Of a DNA stretch of 5,656 bases, positions 1 through 5,656 are shown piece by piece (position 1 is the first letter of the stretch; each line of letters starts with the position of its first letter). Origin of the DNA: JBEBBU01 sp041158225 (GTDB lineage: Bacteria; Pseudomonadota; Gammaproteobacteria; Methylococcales; Methylococcaceae); the NCBI GenBank assembly GCA_041158225.1, contig JBEBBU010000118.1, positions 1 to 5,656 of the forward strand. Direction: 5' to 3'. Under the pieces are notes generated by a model, which worked only from the letters and a program-made list of their open reading frames with translations, was not told the origin of the DNA and did not search any database. The position numbers were made by a program, and so were the translations under genes.

Positions 1-957
1 ATCAACGAGGCTGGCGCCATGTGCGACTGGATTGCCGCTGCGTCTTCTTACAGCAATCATGACCTGCCCATGATTCCCTTCTACATCTTCTACTCCATGT
101 TCGGTTTCCAGCGTGTCGGCGATCTCATGTGGGCGGCGGGTGACATGCAGGCCCGTGGCTTCCTCATGGGTGCCACTGCCGGCAGGACCACCCTGGCGGG
201 GGAAGGTCTGCAGCATCAGGATGGTCATGGTCATGTACTGATGGGAACCATTCCCAACTGTGTCAGCTATGACCCGACCTTCGCCTACGAACTGGCGGTG
301 ATCATGCGTGATGGCCTGTACCGCATGTACGAGCGTGGAGAGAACATTTACTACTACATCAGCGTCATGAACGAAAACTATGCCCATCCGGCCATGCCGG
401 AAGGTGCAGAGGAAGGCATCCTGCGCGGACTCTACAAGTTCCGTGATCAGGGTGCCAAAGAACAGGTCCAGCTGATGGGCAGTGGTTCCATCCTGCGCGA
501 AGCCATCAAGGCGGCCGATCTGCTGCGTGAGGATTTTGGCATTGAAGCGGGCATCTGGAGTGCCACCAGTTTCAATGAACTGCAGCGTGATGGTCATGAA
601 AAAACCCGCTGGAACCTGCTGCATCCCGGTGAAGCGCCCAGGGTGACCCATGTGGAAGCCTGCCTGCAGGGCGCGAAAGGTCCCGTGATTGCGGCGACCG
701 ACTATGTGCGTGCCCATGCCGACCAGATCCGTGCCTGGATACCGCAGAGCCGCTATGTCGTACTGGGTACCGACGGCTTTGGCCGCAGCGACCGCCGCAG
801 TGCGCTGCGCAGCCACTTTGAGGTTGATTCAAGGCATATTGCACTGGCCGCACTCAGTGCGCTGGTCAGTGAGGGGGTACTCAAGGCTGATGTCGTGGCG
901 AAAGCCATTGCCAGTTACGGTATTGATACCGAAGTTGACTGGTCACTCAATCGTTAA
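1..957 (+). CDS. aceE: Pyruvate dehydrogenase E1 component, homodimeric type (partial, 5' end missing)
   Basis: E1 is the thiamine-diphosphate-dependent subunit of the cytoplasmic pyruvate dehydrogenase complex. It decarboxylates pyruvate and passes the acetyl group to the lipoyl arm of E2. The reading frame is open from base 1 (INEAGAMCDW...) to a TAA at 955-957, giving 318 residues. By recalled alignment this matches about residues 569-887 of E. coli AceE, so roughly 570 N-terminal residues lie outside the window. The fragment covers the end of the middle, pyrimidine-binding domain and the C-terminal domain. Glu3 in the INEAG motif matches the conserved cofactor-activating Glu (E571 in E. 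coli), and His72 in the LQHQDGH motif matches active-site H640. Other typical blocks are MIPFYIFYSMFGFQR, YYYISVMNENY, the LLGSGSIL-like MGSGSIL and LGTDGFGRSD. The ATG at 19 is internal and is not the start. aceF follows after 22 bases. Identity is very secure, and no lesion is visible. Confidence 0.97.
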   Translation: MNEAGAMCDWIAAASSYSNHDLPMIPFYIFYSMFGFQRVGDLMWAAGDMQARGFLMGATAGRTTLAGEGLQHQDGHGHVLMGTIPNCVSYDPTFAYELAVIMRDGLYRMYERGENIYYYISVMNENYAHPAMPEGAEEGILRGLYKFRDQGAKEQVQLMGSGSILREAIKAADLLREDFGIEAGIWSATSFNELQRDGHEKTRWNLLHPGEAPRVTHVEACLQGAKGPVIAATDYVRAHADQIRAWIPQSRYVVLGTDGFGRSDRRSALRSHFEVDSRHIALAALSALVSEGVLKADVVAKAIASYGIDTEVDWSLNR

Positions 958-962
958 CAGAC

Positions 963-968
963 AGGGGG
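963..968 (+). promoter_or_regulatory. Probable ribosome binding site of aceF
   Basis: AGGGGG lies 11 bases before the ATG at 980. This is the only purine-rich block in the 22-base gap after aceE. The spacing is slightly longer than the usual 5-9 bases, so the match to the Shine-Dalgarno consensus is moderate. It supports the start at 980 over earlier in-frame ATGs, all of which lie inside the aceE coding region. Confidence 0.55.
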
Positions 969-979
969 TTACTCATACT

Positions 980-2314
980 ATGGAACAGTTGGTCTGCGTG
1001 CCGGATATCGGCAGCTTCAAGGACGTGGAGGTCATTGAGATCCTGGTCAGCCCCGGTGATGTGATCAGCGAGAATGATGGGCTGATCACCCTGGAAAGTG
1101 ACAAGGCCGCCATGGAAATTCCCTCGCCACTGGCGGGCAAGGTCATTGCGCTGGAACTGCAGGTAGGTACCAGGGTCAGTCAGGGGTCACCCATCCTGAA
1201 ACTTGAGCTGGCAGAAGCTGGTGCCGCTGCAGCGGCGCCAGCGCCGGCAGGGCCTGCCGTGGCAGCACCTGCTGCAGTGGCACCAGCGCCCGTAGCTACG
1301 CCCGTGCCAGCTGCGCCTGCGCAAGCGCCTGAAGTCAAGGTGCCCACCGCGCCGCCAGCACCATCGGTGCAGGCACCCGTGGCTGTGGGGGGGGGGGCGC
1401 CTCCGCATGCCAGTCCTGCGGTGCGCCGCTTTGCGCGTGAACTGGGTGCAGATCTTGGGGAAGTGCGCGGTAGCGGCCCCAAAGGGCGGATACTGAAATC
1501 CGATATTCAGGGCTATATCAAGCAGCGCCTGCAGCAGCCCCAGGGCGTTGCCGGCGGCAGCATCGCCGGTTTCCCCGGCATTATCCAGGGGCCCACCCCC
1601 GAGTCGCTGGCAGCCTATGGTGAGGTCAGCGTACAGCCGCTGTCGCGTATCCAGCGTCTTTCAGCAACCCATCTGCATCGCTGCTGGACCACAGCGCCCC
1701 AGGTCACACAGTTTGAAGAGGCGGATATCACCGATCTGGATGCCTTCCGCATCAGTCTCAAGGCCGAAGCTGAACGCGAAGGTGTCAAGCTGACCCTGCT
1801 GCCCTTTGTCATTCGTGCCCTGGTATCCACGCTCAAGGCTTATCCGCGCTTCAATGCCAGTCTGGCCGCTGATGGCCAGAGCCTGATTACCAAGTCCTAT
1901 TTCAATATCGGCGTTGCCGTGGATACCCCGGATGGCCTGCTGGTGCCGGTGATCCGCAATGCCGACCGGATGGGTATATTTGAAATTGCCCGTACCCTGG
2001 CTGATTTTGGTGCCCAGGCGCGGGCGCAGAAACTGAAGCCCGACCTGCTGCAGGGGGGCAGTTTTACCCTGTCCAGTCTGGGCGGTATCGGTGGTACGGC
2101 GTTCACACCCATCGTCAATGTGCCTGAAGTTGCCATTCTGGGGCTGTCCAGAACCCAGACCCGCCCTGTATGGCAGGATGGCCAGTGGGTGCCGCGCCTG
2201 ATGCTGCCTATCTCCCTGTCCTATGATCACCGTGTCATTGATGGTGTGGCTGGCGCACGCTTTACCGGCCATCTTGCCCGGGAACTGGCGGATATCCGCC
2301 GCCTGCTGCTGTGA
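980..2314 (+). CDS. aceF: Dihydrolipoamide acetyltransferase (E2 of pyruvate dehydrogenase)
   Basis: E2 forms the structural core of the pyruvate dehydrogenase complex and moves acetyl groups from its lipoyl arm to CoA. The 444-residue protein has four parts. A single lipoyl domain spans about 1-78, with the lipoylated Lys42 in ESDKAAME. An Ala/Pro-rich flexible linker spans about 79-142. A peripheral-subunit-binding domain spans about 143-182 (SPAVRRFARELG ... GSGPKGRILKSDI). The acyltransferase core spans about 217-444, with His417 and Asp421 in SYDHRVIDG. The frame is open much further upstream, inside aceE. The ATG at 980 is chosen because the lipoyl domain begins right there and the codons before it encode nonsense relative to the family. 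E. coli AceF has three lipoyl domains and is about 630 residues; single-domain forms are common elsewhere. An 11-G run in the linker (1387-1397) is in frame here, so the gene reads intact. It is probably co-transcribed with aceE and lpd. Confidence 0.97.
   Translation: MEQLVCVPDIGSFKDVEVIEILVSPGDVISENDGLITLESDKAAMEIPSPLAGKVIALELQVGTRVSQGSPILKLELAEAGAAAAAPAPAGPAVAAPAAVAPAPVATPVPAAPAQAPEVKVPTAPPAPSVQAPVAVGGGAPPHASPAVRRFARELGADLGEVRGSGPKGRILKSDIQGYIKQRLQQPQGVAGGSIAGFPGIIQGPTPESLAAYGEVSVQPLSRIQRLSATHLHRCWTTAPQVTQFEEADITDLDAFRISLKAEAEREGVKLTLLPFVIRALVSTLKAYPRFNASLAADGQSLITKSYFNIGVAVDTPDGLLVPVIRNADRMGIFEIARTLADFGAQARAQKLKPDLLQGGSFTLSSLGGIGGTAFTPIVNVPEVAILGLSRTQTRPVWQDGQWVPRLMLPISLSYDHRVIDGVAGARFTGHLARELADIRRLLL
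1387..1397 (+). repeat. Homopolymer run of 11 G inside aceF
   Basis: An uninterrupted G11 tract runs from the last base of the Val136 codon to the first base of the Ala140 codon of AceF, encoding three glycines (137-139). It lies at the end of the Ala/Pro linker, just before the subunit-binding domain. All three glycines use GGG, although synonymous codons would break up the run. In the form given, the frame is preserved on both sides. One extra G would bring a TGA into frame at 1438-1440, and one missing G would bring a TGA into frame at 1494-1496. Confidence 0.95.
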
Positions 2315-2322
2315 TGTGCCGC

Positions 2323-2327
2323 GAGGA
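2323..2327 (+). promoter_or_regulatory. Ribosome binding site of lpd
   Basis: GAGGA lies 8 bases before the ATG at 2336, a near-ideal Shine-Dalgarno match and spacing. It settles the lpd start at 2336. A nearby ATG at 2329 is out of frame, almost touches this site and runs into a stop after four codons. Confidence 0.75.
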
Positions 2328-2335
2328 TATGAACC

Positions 2336-3760
2336 ATGAGTGAAACCAACAAGAAATCGCGGGTACTGGTGCTGGGTGCAGGCCCTGGCGGATATACGGC
2401 GGCCTTTCGTGCCGCTGATCTCGGTATGGAGGTGACGCTGGTTGAGCGTCACCCCACGCTGGGTGGTGTCTGTCTCAATGTGGGCTGCATTCCTTCCAAG
2501 GCCTTGCTGCATACCGCCAAGCTGATCCATGAGGCGCAGGAGTCGGAAGAGACTGGCGTAGCCTTTGGCCAGCCGCATATCGATCTTGAAAAGATCCGCG
2601 CCAACAAGAACAAGGTGGTCGGCACACTGACGGCGGGGCTGACCCAGCTGGCCAAGGTGCGTAAAGTACGTGTGGTCCAGGGGGAGGGTGCTTTTACCTC
2701 CAGCCATAGTCTCAAGGTCACCCAGGCTGATGGCAGCGCTGAAAACATCGACTTTGACTATGCCATCATTGCCGCCGGTTCACGCGCCATCAAGATCCCG
2801 GGTTTTCCTGAAGATCCGCGTCTGATGGATTCCACCGCTGCGCTGGCGCTGGAAGAAGTCCCGGGCAGCCTGCTTATTGTGGGTGGCGGCATCATCGGTC
2901 TGGAAATGGCCTGTGTCTATCATGCACTGGGCGCACGCATCAGTGTGGTGGAACTGCAGGATCAGCTGGTGCCTGGCTGTGATGCCGATCTGGTACGCCC
3001 GCTGCATCAGCATGTACGCCGGCAGTATGACAATATCTGGCTCAAGACCCGTGTCAGCGCCATCGAAGCGCGGCCAGAAGGCCTGCATGTCAGCTTTGAA
3101 GGCGATGCCGCACCGGTAGCGCAGACCTTTGACCGTGTGCTGGTCGCCGTGGGGCGTCAGCCTAACGGCCACAGGATTGCCGCAGAGGCGGCCGGTGTCC
3201 AGGTGGATGAACGCGGTTTCATCGCGGTGGACAGGCAGCAGCGCACCAATGTGCCGCACATCTTTGCCATTGGCGATATCGTCGGCAATCCGATGCTGGC
3301 GCATAAGGCCACGCATGAAGCCAAGGTGGCAGCAGAAGTGATTGCCGGGCACAAGTCGGCTTTCCAGGCGCTGACCATTCCCTCGGTCGCCTACACGGAT
3401 CCGGAGATTGCGTGGATGGGGCTGACTGAAACAGAAGCGCTGGCGCGTGGCATCCCACATGAAAAGGCCGTATTCCCCTGGGCAGCCAGTGGCCGTGCCC
3501 TGGGTATTGGCCGCAAGGAAGGGCTGACCAAGCTGATCTGTGATCCGGAGACGCATCGCGTGCTGGGTGCGGGCATTGTCGGGGTTGGTGCCGGTGACCT
3601 GATTGCCGAAGCCGTGCTGGCGCTGGAAATGGGCGCAGATGCCGAAGACATGGCCCTGACCATTCATCCGCATCCCACCCTGTCCGAAACCCTGGCCTTT
3701 GCCGCCGAGATCATTGACGGCACCATCACCGATCTGCCACCGCCGCGCAGGAAGTCCTGA
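2336..3760 (+). CDS. lpd: Dihydrolipoamide dehydrogenase (E3 of pyruvate dehydrogenase)
   Basis: E3 is the FAD flavoprotein that reoxidises the dihydrolipoyl arm of E2 and passes the electrons to NAD+. The 474 residues match the length of E. coli Lpd. The FAD-binding GAGPGG is at 14-19, and the redox-active disulfide Cys46/Cys51 is in GGVCLNVGCIPSK. The NAD-binding motif GGGIIGLE is at 183-190, and the second FAD contact is in FAIGDIVG, with Asp314. The C-terminal dimerisation domain carries the catalytic pair His446/Glu451 in HPHPTLSE. It starts directly with the Rossmann fold, so it lacks the extra N-terminal lipoyl domain found on some Neisseria-type and betaproteobacterial E3 proteins. 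It lies 21 bases after aceF as the last gene of the operon. Because it sits in the pdh operon it most likely serves pyruvate dehydrogenase, but E3 is often shared with 2-oxoglutarate dehydrogenase and the glycine cleavage system. No lesion is seen. Confidence 0.97.
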   Translation: MSETNKKSRVLVLGAGPGGYTAAFRAADLGMEVTLVERHPTLGGVCLNVGCIPSKALLHTAKLIHEAQESEETGVAFGQPHIDLEKIRANKNKVVGTLTAGLTQLAKVRKVRVVQGEGAFTSSHSLKVTQADGSAENIDFDYAIIAAGSRAIKIPGFPEDPRLMDSTAALALEEVPGSLLIVGGGIIGLEMACVYHALGARISVVELQDQLVPGCDADLVRPLHQHVRRQYDNIWLKTRVSAIEARPEGLHVSFEGDAAPVAQTFDRVLVAVGRQPNGHRIAAEAAGVQVDERGFIAVDRQQRTNVPHIFAIGDIVGNPMLAHKATHEAKVAAEVIAGHKSAFQALTIPSVAYTDPEIAWMGLTETEALARGIPHEKAVFPWAASGRALGIGRKEGLTKLICDPETHRVLGAGIVGVGAGDLIAEAVLALEMGADAEDMALTIHPHPTLSETLAFAAEIIDGTITDLPPPRRKS

Positions 3761-3777
3761 CAGGGGGTTTTTCCGGT

Positions 3778-5010
3778 TTACTCCCGGTTGACTGCCTCCG
3801 CAGTGACCGGGAGCAGCCAAGACCGGAAGCGCAGTAATACCAGCAGACCCGGCAGGGCCAGGGCGGCGCACAGGATGAAATAGTGGGGCCAGCCCAGACT
3901 GTCGGCGATCCAGCCGCTGGGCGCAGCCACCAGTACCCGGGGAATCCCCATCAGGCTTGAAAGCAGTGCATACTGGGTGGCGGTAAAGCGCCGGTCAGTC
4001 TGGCTGGCCATAAAGGCTACAAAAGCCGATGTTCCCATGCCTGACGTCAGGTTTTCAAAGCTGATTACCGCTGCCAGGCGGGCGATATCCGTGCCGCCCG
4101 TGGCCAGCAGGTTGAAACCCAGCGTGGAGACTGCCTGCAGGATACCGCAAAGCCACAATGCCCGGAAAATCCCGCTACGCAGTACCAGAATCCCGCCCGC
4201 CAGTCCCCCCAGCAGTGTCGCCCAGAAGCCAAACAGCTTGACCACGGCACCGATCTCAGTCTTGGTGTAGCCTACTGTCAGATAGAACGGCATCGTCATC
4301 TGGCTGCCCATGGCATCGCCCAGCTTGTAAAGCAGGATGAACGCCAGGATCCATGCCGCATCGCGCCTGGCAAAAAAGGCCAGGAAAGGCTGGATCACCG
4401 CTGCCTGCAGTGTGGCGGGCCTGTCATCGGGTGCTGGCTGTTCGGGCACCAGCCAGGTGACCAGCAGGCCTGTCGCCATGATGCCAGCCATCAGGCCATA
4501 AACAATGGCAAAACCATGCTGGTCGGCCAGGATGAGGCCGCCGCCTGAAGCCAGCAGCATGCCAAGGCGATAGCCGTTGACATAAAACGAAGCGCCTAGG
4601 GCAAGCGCGCGCTCGGCGAGATTTTCGCGCCGGTAAGCATCAATGAGGATGTCCTGTGAGGCAGACAGCAGGCTGACCATGAACGCCAGCCCCGCCAGCA
4701 GCAGCGGGGTAAGCGCCTGGCCCAGCATGGCAAAAGCCGCCAGCACCAGTGCCAGCAGGCACTGCAGCAGCAGCAGCCAGCCACGGCGGCGCCCCCTGAA
4801 ACCGGGCAACTGATAACGGTCAAACAGCGGGGCCCAGAGAAACTTCAGGGTGTAGGGCAGGCCGGTCAGTGCGAACAGACCCACGGTGGCCAGGCTCATG
4901 CCACGTTCCGTCATCCATGCCTGCAGTACCGATCCGGTCAGCAGCAGTGGCAGGCCGCTGTAGAAGCCCATGGCCAGTGCAATACCCATGTCGCGCAGGC
5001 CCTGCCTCAT
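3778..5010 (-). CDS. ampG: AmpG-family muropeptide permease (MFS transporter)
   Basis: AmpG proteins are inner-membrane, major facilitator superfamily carriers. They import GlcNAc-anhydro-MurNAc peptides released by cell-wall turnover, for recycling and, in some species, for signalling beta-lactamase induction. The 410-residue protein is very hydrophobic, with about 12 membrane segments by eye (first at about 9-30, second at 40-62, seventh near 215-235). A basic loop follows the second segment (Asp64-Arg65, then GRRRGW at 73-78). Family-typical blocks are GLPLLLTGSVLQAW, GLPYTLKFLWAPL, SASQDILIDA (116-125), LLYKLGDA, FENLTSGMGTSAFVAF and FTATQYALLSSL. E. coli AmpG has 491 residues and 14 segments, so this is the shorter form lacking the extra helices. 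The start at 5010 overlaps the xthA stop (ATGA), which suggests translational coupling; upstream there is only a weak GGGG. Family membership is secure. The actual substrate is inferred from the family, since no recycling genes are visible nearby. Confidence 0.9.
   Translation of the reverse strand: MRQGLRDMGIALAMGFYSGLPLLLTGSVLQAWMTERGMSLATVGLFALTGLPYTLKFLWAPLFDRYQLPGFRGRRRGWLLLLQCLLALVLAAFAMLGQALTPLLLAGLAFMVSLLSASQDILIDAYRRENLAERALALGASFYVNGYRLGMLLASGGGLILADQHGFAIVYGLMAGIMATGLLVTWLVPEQPAPDDRPATLQAAVIQPFLAFFARRDAAWILAFILLYKLGDAMGSQMTMPFYLTVGYTKTEIGAVVKLFGFWATLLGGLAGGILVLRSGIFRALWLCGILQAVSTLGFNLLATGGTDIARLAAVISFENLTSGMGTSAFVAFMASQTDRRFTATQYALLSSLMGIPRVLVAAPSGWIADSLGWPHYFILCAALALPGLLVLLRFRSWLLPVTAEAVNRE
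3781..3813. terminator. Strong hairpin between convergent lpd and ampG (possible terminator)
   Basis: An inverted repeat pairs CTCCCGGT (3781-3788) with ACCGGGAG (3806-3813). Inside it a second stem pairs ACTGC (3791-3795) with GCAGT (3800-3804) around a CTCC loop. This gives 8 + 5 base pairs with a small internal loop. It lies in the last codons of ampG and about 20 bases past the lpd stop, where a terminator for either operon would be expected. No T-run follows it on either strand; the only one nearby, TTTTT at 3768-3772, precedes it on the plus strand. A classic intrinsic terminator is therefore not established. It could instead be a 3' RNA-stabilising structure or a chance result of coding sequence. 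Confidence 0.35.
5007..5010 (-). other. ATGA stop-start overlap between xthA and ampG
   Basis: On the minus strand the ampG start ATG (5010-5008) and the xthA stop TGA (5009-5007) share bases in ATGA. With only a weak ribosome binding site before ampG, translation probably reinitiates after xthA. The overlap shows that the two genes are on one transcript. Confidence 0.85.
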
Positions 5011-5656
5011 GCCAGTACCCCGGCATAGTCAATCGTGAGTGGCGCATGATCGGAGAACTTCTGTGCCTTGTAAACGCTGCCCGCAGTCGCTGCACTGGCC
5101 ATGCCATGCGTGGCGACCTGAAGGTCGATGCGCCATCCCACATTATTGGCATAAGCCTGTCCACGGTTGGACCACCAGGTATAGCCTTCATCGCCGGCTT
5201 CAGGATAGAGCTTGCGGTAAACATCGACCCAGCCGCGTTCGTAGAGCCGATCCAGCCAGGCCCGTTCCTCCGGCAGGAAGCCTGAGTTTTTCAGATTGCC
5301 TTTCCAGTTTTTCAGGTCGATGGCACGGTGGGCAATATTCCAGTCACCACAGATGACAAACTCGCGTCCTTCTGCGAGCAGGGCATCCAGTACCGGCAGA
5401 AATCCGTCGAGAAAGGCATATTTGACCGCCTGGCGTTCGGGTGAGGATGAGCCGGAAGGTACATACAGCGAAATGATGGTGACATCGGCAAAGTCAGCCC
5501 TGAGGAAACGGCCTTCCGCGTCAAAGGCGGCGTTGCCCATGCCTTCACTGACCTGTAGTGGCGGCACGCGGCTGTAGAGTCCTACGCCGGAGTAGCCTTT
5601 GCGCTCTGCGTGATGGAAATAGCCCTGGTAATCACCAGGATGGCGCATGGCGGCAG
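5007..5656 (-). CDS. xthA: Exodeoxyribonuclease III (partial, 5' end missing)
   Basis: Exonuclease III is a cytoplasmic DNA repair enzyme: an AP endonuclease with 3'-5' exonuclease and 3'-phosphatase activity. The frame is open to the right edge of the window. The ATG at 5648 is internal, with two more in-frame Ala codons before it. About 215 of the usual 255-265 residues are present, so the N-terminal 40-50 are missing, including the metal-binding Glu (E34 in E. coli). Counting from the Met at 5648: KGYSGVGLYSR at 17-27, catalytic Tyr62, Asp102 and Asn104 in GDWNIAH, FLPEERAWLD as in the family, Asp175 in GWRIDL, and Asp200-His201 in SDHAPL. These match Y109, D151, N153, D229, D258 and H259 of E. 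coli. The Pseudomonas regulator Crc is a relative that has lost several of these residues, so this protein should be an active nuclease. It is translationally linked to ampG. It could also be named exoA. Confidence 0.93.
   Translation of the reverse strand, partial: AAMRHPGDYQGYFHHAERKGYSGVGLYSRVPPLQVSEGMGNAAFDAEGRFLRADFADVTIISLYVPSGSSSPERQAVKYAFLDGFLPVLDALLAEGREFVICGDWNIAHRAIDLKNWKGNLKNSGFLPEERAWLDRLYERGWVDVYRKLYPEAGDEGYTWWSNRGQAYANNVGWRIDLQVATHGMASAATAGSVYKAQKFSDHAPLTIDYAGVLA

Noticed and set aside
960..970. GACAGGGGGTT after aceE, repeated at 3759-3769/3770 after lpd
   Set aside because: It is only about 11 bases. The first copy serves as the aceF ribosome binding region and the second has no gene to serve, so chance is the likeliest explanation.
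689..979. Upstream in-frame extension of aceF
   Set aside because: These 97 codons lie mostly inside aceE in another frame. The lipoyl domain begins exactly at the ATG at 980.
1180..1482. Minus-strand frames opposite the Ala/Pro linker
   Set aside because: The Ala/Gly-rich translation is simply the reverse of GC-rich linker codons.
2329..2343. Tiny four-codon frame overlapping the lpd start
   Set aside because: It almost touches the Shine-Dalgarno site, encodes nothing recognisable and is probably incidental.
1661..2707. Open frame of 348 codons on the minus strand across aceF and lpd
   Set aside because: It is fully antisense to two well-supported genes and crosses their junction. Its translation has no recognisable domain and looks compositionally odd. 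Long antisense frames are expected from codon bias at this GC content.
2780..3871. Open frame of 363 codons on the minus strand antisense to lpd
   Set aside because: It overlaps lpd for most of its length and the end of ampG in another frame. It has no family signature, and I saw no ribosome binding site for it.
4765..4776. Short CAG repeat (four units) in ampG
   Set aside because: On the coding strand it is CTG repeats for leucines in a membrane helix, which is common in hydrophobic genes and too short to matter.

Overview
The window suggests a moderately GC-rich proteobacterium, most likely a beta- or gammaproteobacterium or a relative such as Acidithiobacillia. The basis is protein similarity: a homodimeric AceE-type E1, an AceF-type E2, an E. 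coli-length E3, an AmpG-family permease and a Crc-related exonuclease III. The genus cannot be fixed from the sequence alone.

Plus strand, 1-3760: a pyruvate dehydrogenase complex operon in E1-E2-E3 order. The window opens inside aceE (its last 318 codons). The complete aceF (980-2314) and lpd (2336-3760) follow, with gaps of 22 and 21 bases. All three enzymes needed to turn pyruvate, CoA and NAD+ into acetyl-CoA, CO2 and NADH are encoded together. The E2 has one lipoyl domain, an Ala/Pro-rich linker, a peripheral-subunit-binding domain and the acyltransferase core. The E3 has no N-terminal lipoyl domain.

Minus strand, 5656-3778: a second, convergent operon. It carries xthA (exonuclease III; its 5' end lies beyond the right edge of the window) and ampG (muropeptide permease family), joined by a 4-base ATGA overlap. 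ampG ends 17 bases from the end of lpd, and a strong hairpin lies in its last codons.

No stretch longer than about 25 bases lacks a gene. I see no RNA genes, mobile elements, CRISPR arrays or clear promoters. The region looks like ordinary housekeeping chromosome, and I find no credible undescribed system. The most notable local feature is an uninterrupted run of 11 G inside aceF. It lies in the interdomain linker, and a one-base slip in either direction would remove the whole catalytic domain.
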